Shown: piece by piece, positions 6,664 to 10,000 of the stretch
Layout: the number at the start of each line of letters is the position of its first letter
How positions within the stretch are numbered: the stretch's first letter is position 1
DNA from: Rheinheimera sp.
GTDB taxonomy: Bacteria > Pseudomonadota > Gammaproteobacteria > Enterobacterales > Alteromonadaceae
NCBI RefSeq assembly: GCF_020217005.1
Contig: NZ_JAIWOI010000159.1
Span: forward strand, 1 to 10,000
DNA: 10,000 nt
Direction of reading: 5' to 3'
Made by a program: the position numbers and the translations under genes
The notes under the pieces: generated by a model
Databases searched by the model: none
What the model was told of the DNA's origin: nothing
Seen by the model: the letters and a program-made list of their open reading frames with translations, nothing else

Positions 6664-7701
6664 TTATAGCGCGTTGTACAATTGTTGGATTTTCACAGCG
6701 ACAGAGTCTACCAGACAGTCTCTTGCATACTGGTGCCCCGACTGCTGCAATGCGGTGTAGTCTGAGTCTGATAAACTTAATAGCTGCTGAATTTTTTTAA
6801 GCAAATGCTGCGCTAACAAATGCTCGTCTGATTGCTCAATGATCCAATATGAATCCGCCCCCAACTGCTCAGCTGAGCCGTCGGTTAAAGTAGCAATGAC
6901 GGGCGTATAGCAGGCCATAGCTTCAGTCATCACCAGACCAAAAGATTCGTTACGCGATACACTTAAAAAACATTTACTGCGTTGGTATAAAAGTTTTAGC
7001 TGTTCAGCACTCTGGCCTGCCAGAAGCTGTAAATTCGGATAAAGAGACTTTAACTGTTCAAATTGCGCCAGATATGGCCCAGCGCCAACCACACAAAGAG
7101 TTTTATCTTTTAGCTCAGGTAATATGGCTATTAACCTGTCCATCCCTTTGTTTTTATCCAGATAGCCAACGTATAGCAAATCGATATCCTTTTCTGATCT
7201 GCTGAGTAGTTTGGCATCTGCATAGGTCTGGGCTATACCTGCGGATAACACCACAGATTTAGGACTTGCAGTACAAGCTTTCACCTGCAACTTTGCACTT
7301 GTAAAAATCCATTGATTGACAAAGCCACAGCACCAGCGATACAGGGTACTAAAAGGCTGATAGTGATAAATATCACTGCCATGACAAGTCACTACTATTT
7401 TAACTGAAGGCTTACGTAACCATTTATAAGCCAATGCCAGCCAGATCGTTGGATAAAAAAAGTGCACATGAATGATGTCAAAGCTTTTCCGGCTTAATAC
7501 ATAAGACCAGAGAAACTGTAAAAACAGCACGGGGTATTTCAGCAGTCGGTTGAGCAGACTGTCATTATGCCAGCTCATAAAAAAATAGCTGACTGTCTGG
7601 CGTTTTTTTAGCGCCAGCATCTGGTTGGTGACAAACTGGCCCTGGAAAGGCGCAGAGGGTTTAGGCCCCATATTGGTGATAATCAATACTGCTTTAGTCA
7701 C
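6664..7701 (-). CDS. Family 4 (GT-B) glycosyltransferase
   Basis: Retaining nucleotide-sugar glycosyltransferase, first gene of the operon, probably adding a later sugar of the repeat unit. The 345-residue protein has two Rossmann-like halves. The N-terminal half includes QGQFV at 20-24 and TCHGSDIY at 105-112. The C-terminal GT4 domain (about 173-345) shows LLYVGYLDKNKGMDRLI at 175-191, VVGAGPY at 204-210, and the E-x7-E donor-binding motif in ESFGLVMTEAMA (E252 and E260). A hydrophobic stretch near 54-69 suits membrane association. The start is GTG at 7701-7699, backed by AGGA eight bases upstream. The gene faces wecA across a 305-base spacer that should hold the operon promoter. Sugar and linkage are unknown. 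WecF, the third ECA transferase, belongs to a different family (GT56), so this is not WecF. Confidence 0.85.
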   Translation of the reverse strand: MTKAVLIITNMGPKPSAPFQGQFVTNQMLALKKRQTVSYFFMSWHNDSLLNRLLKYPVLFLQFLWSYVLSRKSFDIIHVHFFYPTIWLALAYKWLRKPSVKIVVTCHGSDIYHYQPFSTLYRWCCGFVNQWIFTSAKLQVKACTASPKSVVLSAGIAQTYADAKLLSRSEKDIDLLYVGYLDKNKGMDRLIAILPELKDKTLCVVGAGPYLAQFEQLKSLYPNLQLLAGQSAEQLKLLYQRSKCFLSVSRNESFGLVMTEAMACYTPVIATLTDGSAEQLGADSYWIIEQSDEHLLAQHLLKKIQQLLSLSDSDYTALQQSGHQYARDCLVDSVAVKIQQLYNAL

Positions 7702-7709
7702 AGCGGGTT

Positions 7710-7713
7710 TCCT
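7710..7713 (-). promoter_or_regulatory. Ribosome binding site deciding the GTG start of the GT4 gene
   Basis: AGGA on the minus strand lies eight bases before GTG at 7701-7699. No in-frame ATG offers a better start ahead of the N-terminal domain. Confidence 0.65.
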
Positions 7714-7770
7714 GTGTTAACAGCACAGATCCAGGTTGAAGAAAACCGTAAAAACCTGAACTCTGTTAAA

Positions 7771-7799
7771 ATAATAGTGTTCGCCAACATCTTGATTAA
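7771..7799 (-). promoter_or_regulatory. Possible promoter of the glycan operon
   Basis: On the minus strand, TATTAT (plus 7771-7776) matches five of six -10 bases. It lies 17 bases from TTAATC (plus 7794-7799), a weak -35 with three matches. Transcription would start near 7764, leaving a leader of about 60 bases before the GT4 GTG. Confidence 0.35.
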
Positions 7800-7829
7800 C
7801 CGCACAAAAATCAATCAAAATACAATACC

Positions 7830-7846
7830 GTCACAAAGATTGTGAC
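7830..7846. promoter_or_regulatory. 17-bp palindrome, possible operator
   Basis: GTCACAA-AGA-TTGTGAC has perfect 7-bp arms around three bases. It lies upstream of both candidate promoters in the divergent spacer, where a dimeric regulator could act on both directions. The half-sites face the opposite way to a CRP site. No protein can be assigned. Confidence 0.45.
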
Positions 7847-7916
7847 AGAAATAACAATTAGAGCATTATTTTCTGACAAAGTCGTTATTCCTTTCAATTT
7901 TATCTCTGACATGCCG

Positions 7917-7945
7917 TAGTCAGCCCTGATTTCTTCACCTATAAT
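7917..7945 (+). promoter_or_regulatory. Probable sigma-70 promoter of wecA
   Basis: A perfect TATAAT at 7940-7945 sits 17 bases from TAGTCA (7917-7922), a -35 with four matches. Inverted CCTGAT/ATCAGG (7925-7930 and 7944-7949) brackets and overlaps the -10 region. The start would be near 7952, about 55 bases before the wecA ATG. Confidence 0.5.
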
Positions 7946-8006
7946 CAGGCCAATTTCGCTAAAGTCAGTTCGCATTATTTCAGGCTAACAAGCCGTTGGA
8001 CAACTC

Positions 8007-9074
8007 ATGACAGAACATTTGCAGCTGTTTATTACTACCTTCGTTCTAACGTTAACTGCCATATTCATTCTGATCCCATTGTCTGTCAAAGTGGGATTGG
8101 TAGATAAACCTGCAGGTCGTAAACAACATGTAGGCTCTGTGCCACTCATTGGCGGAATCTCCATCTTTATTGGCGTGGGTTTGACGCTGGCCTGGTTTGG
8201 TTTGCCAGAAAACATCCATTATTACTATCTGCTCTGCGGCGGCACTATTGTCATACTAGGAGTATTTGATGATTTTATGGACTTAAGTGTTAAATTGAGG
8301 CTTTGTGTACAGCTGTTGATTGGTTCAGCCATGGTCTATGGGCTGCAATTGCACCTGGGTAATTTAGGTAATTTATTTTCACTGGGTGATGTCACTCTTG
8401 GTTATGCGGGAATTCCTATCACATTGATTGCTGTCATAGCGGCAATCAACGCTTTTAATATGATAGATGGTATAGATGGTTTAGCCGGTATGCTCAGTGG
8501 TGTTACTTTTGTTTCTGTCACACTAATGATGGGGATGGGGGGGCAACTAGAACATGCGGTTTTACCTATGGTTCTGGTTTTTGCACTTATTCCTTACTTG
8601 TTGTTTAACCTGGACGTCGTTGGTAAAGGTAAAGGCAAAATTTTTATGGGTGACGCTGGCAGTATGCTTATTGGTCTTACCGTAATTTGGTTATTGATCA
8701 TAGGCACTCAAAGTGATACTGCAAGTTTCCGCCCTGTCACCGCCTTGTGGGTCATTGCGGTGCCTCTGATGGATATGGTGGCTATTATGCTACGCAGGAT
8801 CCGCAAAGGTCAGTCTCCATTTTTAGCCGACCGCGAACACTTACACCATATATTCCTCCGTCTTGGCTTGAATTCCCGTCAGGCCCTGGTAGTGATTAGC
8901 TCATTCTCCTGCATGCTGGCAACTTTAGGTATCATCGGCGAATACCTGATGGTACCGGATTTAATTATGCTTCTGTTGTTCCTGATAGTATTCAGTGTTT
9001 ATTCATACACTTTGCAGCATATTTGGCGCATTACGCGGGCTATAAAACGTTATAAAGCGAAACGACGTGGTTAA
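8007..9074 (+). CDS. wecA: Undecaprenyl-phosphate GlcNAc-1-phosphate transferase WecA
   Basis: This inner-membrane initiating transferase moves GlcNAc-1-P from UDP-GlcNAc to undecaprenyl phosphate, starting ECA and many O-antigen units. The 355 residues form about 11 membrane helices. All family motifs are visible: DKPAGRK at 33-39; the metal-binding acidic motif DDFMD at 88-92; NAFNMIDGIDGLAG at 148-161 with D154 and D157; MGDAGS at 214-219; and the cytoplasmic histidine loop HLHHIF at 278-283. WecA is favoured over MraY by length and by the histidine-loop form. The ATG at 8007 has GGA six bases upstream, and a promoter with a perfect -10 lies about 60 bases away. The stop overlaps the next gene by eight bases. 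It starts the pathway completed by the WecG-type and other transferases of the divergent operon. Confidence 0.93.
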   Translation: MTEHLQLFITTFVLTLTAIFILIPLSVKVGLVDKPAGRKQHVGSVPLIGGISIFIGVGLTLAWFGLPENIHYYYLLCGGTIVILGVFDDFMDLSVKLRLCVQLLIGSAMVYGLQLHLGNLGNLFSLGDVTLGYAGIPITLIAVIAAINAFNMIDGIDGLAGMLSGVTFVSVTLMMGMGGQLEHAVLPMVLVFALIPYLLFNLDVVGKGKGKIFMGDAGSMLIGLTVIWLLIIGTQSDTASFRPVTALWVIAVPLMDMVAIMLRRIRKGQSPFLADREHLHHIFLRLGLNSRQALVVISSFSCMLATLGIIGEYLMVPDLIMLLLFLIVFSVYSYTLQHIWRITRAIKRYKAKRRG

Positions 9075-10000
9075 GTTCTTAGTTAAAGTAGCCAAAGCAA
9101 ATGCAGTTGCTTTATTAGGTGAACGATTAGTTAAACTGGGGGCCGGCGCTTTAATCACTATTATTGTTGCCCGAATGCTGGGTCCTGAAGCGACGGGTTA
9201 CTACTCTATTGTTATGACCTGGAGTGCATTTTTAGCGCCCTTGGCCAATTTAGGTTTAAATAATCTTGTGCAAAAGTCGGTGCAATCTGCCCCTGACACG
9301 CTCACAGGCCAGCAAATATTATTTACCGCTACCTGGCTTCGGTTAATAGCTGGTTTTGTGTTTGCTACTCTGATGTTTATTGGTTTTAGTTGGTATTTGC
9401 CTACAGAGTTTACCCCCTACCAGCTCGGCGCTGCGATGCTTTTTGTAGGTCAGCTGTTTAACGCTTTTATTTTGTTTGAATTCCATCAGAATTATTTAGG
9501 CCAGTTCCGCACCCTCGCCTACAGCAAACTCGGTCTAGGTATTTTGGGACTTATAGCTAAATTAGCAGTACTCTGGTTAGGCCTTGGCATTGGCGCTTTG
9601 TTTTGGATTGTTGGCCTGGAATTTGTCGCAGTAGGCCTGTTGCAATATCAGATTTACAAAGAATACAGTAAAAGCATCAATGCCGAGTCTGGCCGTCTGA
9701 CTCTGGCCTGGTTTAAATGGCAACATGGTAAAGAGTTATTGCGGCGTTCCACTTGGTTGTGGTTATCAGGTATTTTATCAGTAGTATATCTGCGTATCGA
9801 TCTGATTATGATCGAACGTCTGATTGATATTGAAGCTGCAGGTGTTTATGCCGCTGTCAGTCGCATTTCTGAGCTGTGGTATGTCATACCTGCGACTTTA
9901 GCAGTTCGGTATTATCCTGAATTGCTCAAAAGCCATCAGAACAGTTGGTCAGGTTATCTGTTGTTGCTGCGAAAATATTGTGGTTACTTCTTTGCGATGG
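9067..10000 (+). CDS. Second Wzx-like flippase, C-terminus beyond the window
   Basis: A frame starting at GTG 9067, eight bases before the end of wecA, stays open to the right edge (311 codons). The frame is closed upstream by a TAA at 9043, and GTG is the only usual start nearby; its ribosome binding site is weak, so coupling to wecA is likely. The protein is a membrane transporter of the Polysacc_synt/Wzx type. A first helix around ERLVKLGAGALITIIVARML (residues 19-38) is followed by GPEATGYYS. Further helices follow, and near 243-265 comes the typical RIDLIMIERLIDIEAAGVYA, with charged residues inside helix 7. It differs clearly from the flippase at 1732-2988. It may serve another polymer, with a new gene cluster continuing to the right, or share the WecA-started intermediate. 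Confidence 0.85.
   Translation, partial: MVKFLVKVAKANAVALLGERLVKLGAGALITIIVARMLGPEATGYYSIVMTWSAFLAPLANLGLNNLVQKSVQSAPDTLTGQQILFTATWLRLIAGFVFATLMFIGFSWYLPTEFTPYQLGAAMLFVGQLFNAFILFEFHQNYLGQFRTLAYSKLGLGILGLIAKLAVLWLGLGIGALFWIVGLEFVAVGLLQYQIYKEYSKSINAESGRLTLAWFKWQHGKELLRRSTWLWLSGILSVVYLRIDLIMIERLIDIEAAGVYAAVSRISELWYVIPATLAVRYYPELLKSHQNSWSGYLLLLRKYCGYFFAM

Larger units (their letters stand above)
7702..8006. other. Divergent promoter region between the glycan operon and wecA
   Basis: This 305-base AT-rich spacer has no gene. It must hold outward promoters for both the six-gene minus operon and wecA. It includes a possible minus promoter (7771-7799), a 17-bp palindrome (7830-7846) and a plus promoter with a perfect -10 (7917-7945). 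No ops/JUMPstart element of the RfaH type is visible on either strand. Confidence 0.7.

Noticed and set aside
7830..7846. CRP/FNR-type site in the divergent spacer
   Set aside because: CRP sites read TGTGA then TCACA. Here the half-sites are in the reverse order (TCACA then TGTGA) with different spacing.
7702..8006. JUMPstart/ops element for RfaH control
   Set aside because: I looked for the GGCGGTAG core on both strands here and in 134-450 and did not find it.

Overview
The window reads as a chromosomal surface-polysaccharide locus of a Gram-negative gammaproteobacterium. Moderate G+C, the WecA/WecC/WecG protein types and the codon use suggest an Alteromonadales/Chromatiaceae-type genome such as Rheinheimera. 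That assignment is an impression from the sequence and was not tested by any search.

Layout. (1) Bases 1-133, minus strand: the N-terminal 44 codons of a small membrane protein that leaves the window on the left. It is probably a YdcF/ElyC-type (DUF218) protein. (2) Bases 134-450: a gene-free divergent spacer with a 120-bp imperfect palindrome (174-293), an 18-bp degenerate direct repeat and a possible promoter. (3) Bases 451-1683, plus strand: wecC, UDP-ManNAc dehydrogenase. (4) Bases 1699-1729: a strong bidirectional terminator between convergent genes. (5) Bases 1732-7701, minus strand: a tight six-gene operon. In transcription order it holds a GT4 glycosyltransferase, a WecG-type GT26 transferase, a GT2 glycosyltransferase, a short Wzz-like chain-length protein, a Wzy-like polymerase and a Wzx-like flippase. 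(6) Bases 7702-8006: a divergent promoter region with a 17-bp palindrome. (7) Bases 8007-9074, plus strand: wecA. An overlapping second flippase gene (9067 onward) runs off the right edge.

How the genes work together (inference from families). WecA starts the lipid-linked unit with GlcNAc-1-P on undecaprenyl phosphate. WecC oxidises UDP-ManNAc to UDP-ManNAcA, and WecG adds ManNAcA. The GT4 and GT2 enzymes would add further, unidentified sugars. Wzx flips the unit, Wzy polymerises it and the Wzz-like protein sets the length. This gives an enterobacterial-common-antigen-like core (GlcNAc-ManNAcA) with what looks like a non-ECA continuation, since no WecF/WecE homologue is present here. The UDP-ManNAc-forming epimerase (WecB) is also not in the window.

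I found no mobile element, CRISPR array, tRNA or rRNA. I see no radically new system. The least ordinary items are the palindromic element, the hybrid glycan locus with a very short Wzz, the second flippase, and a possible ElyC-type gene divergent from wecC.
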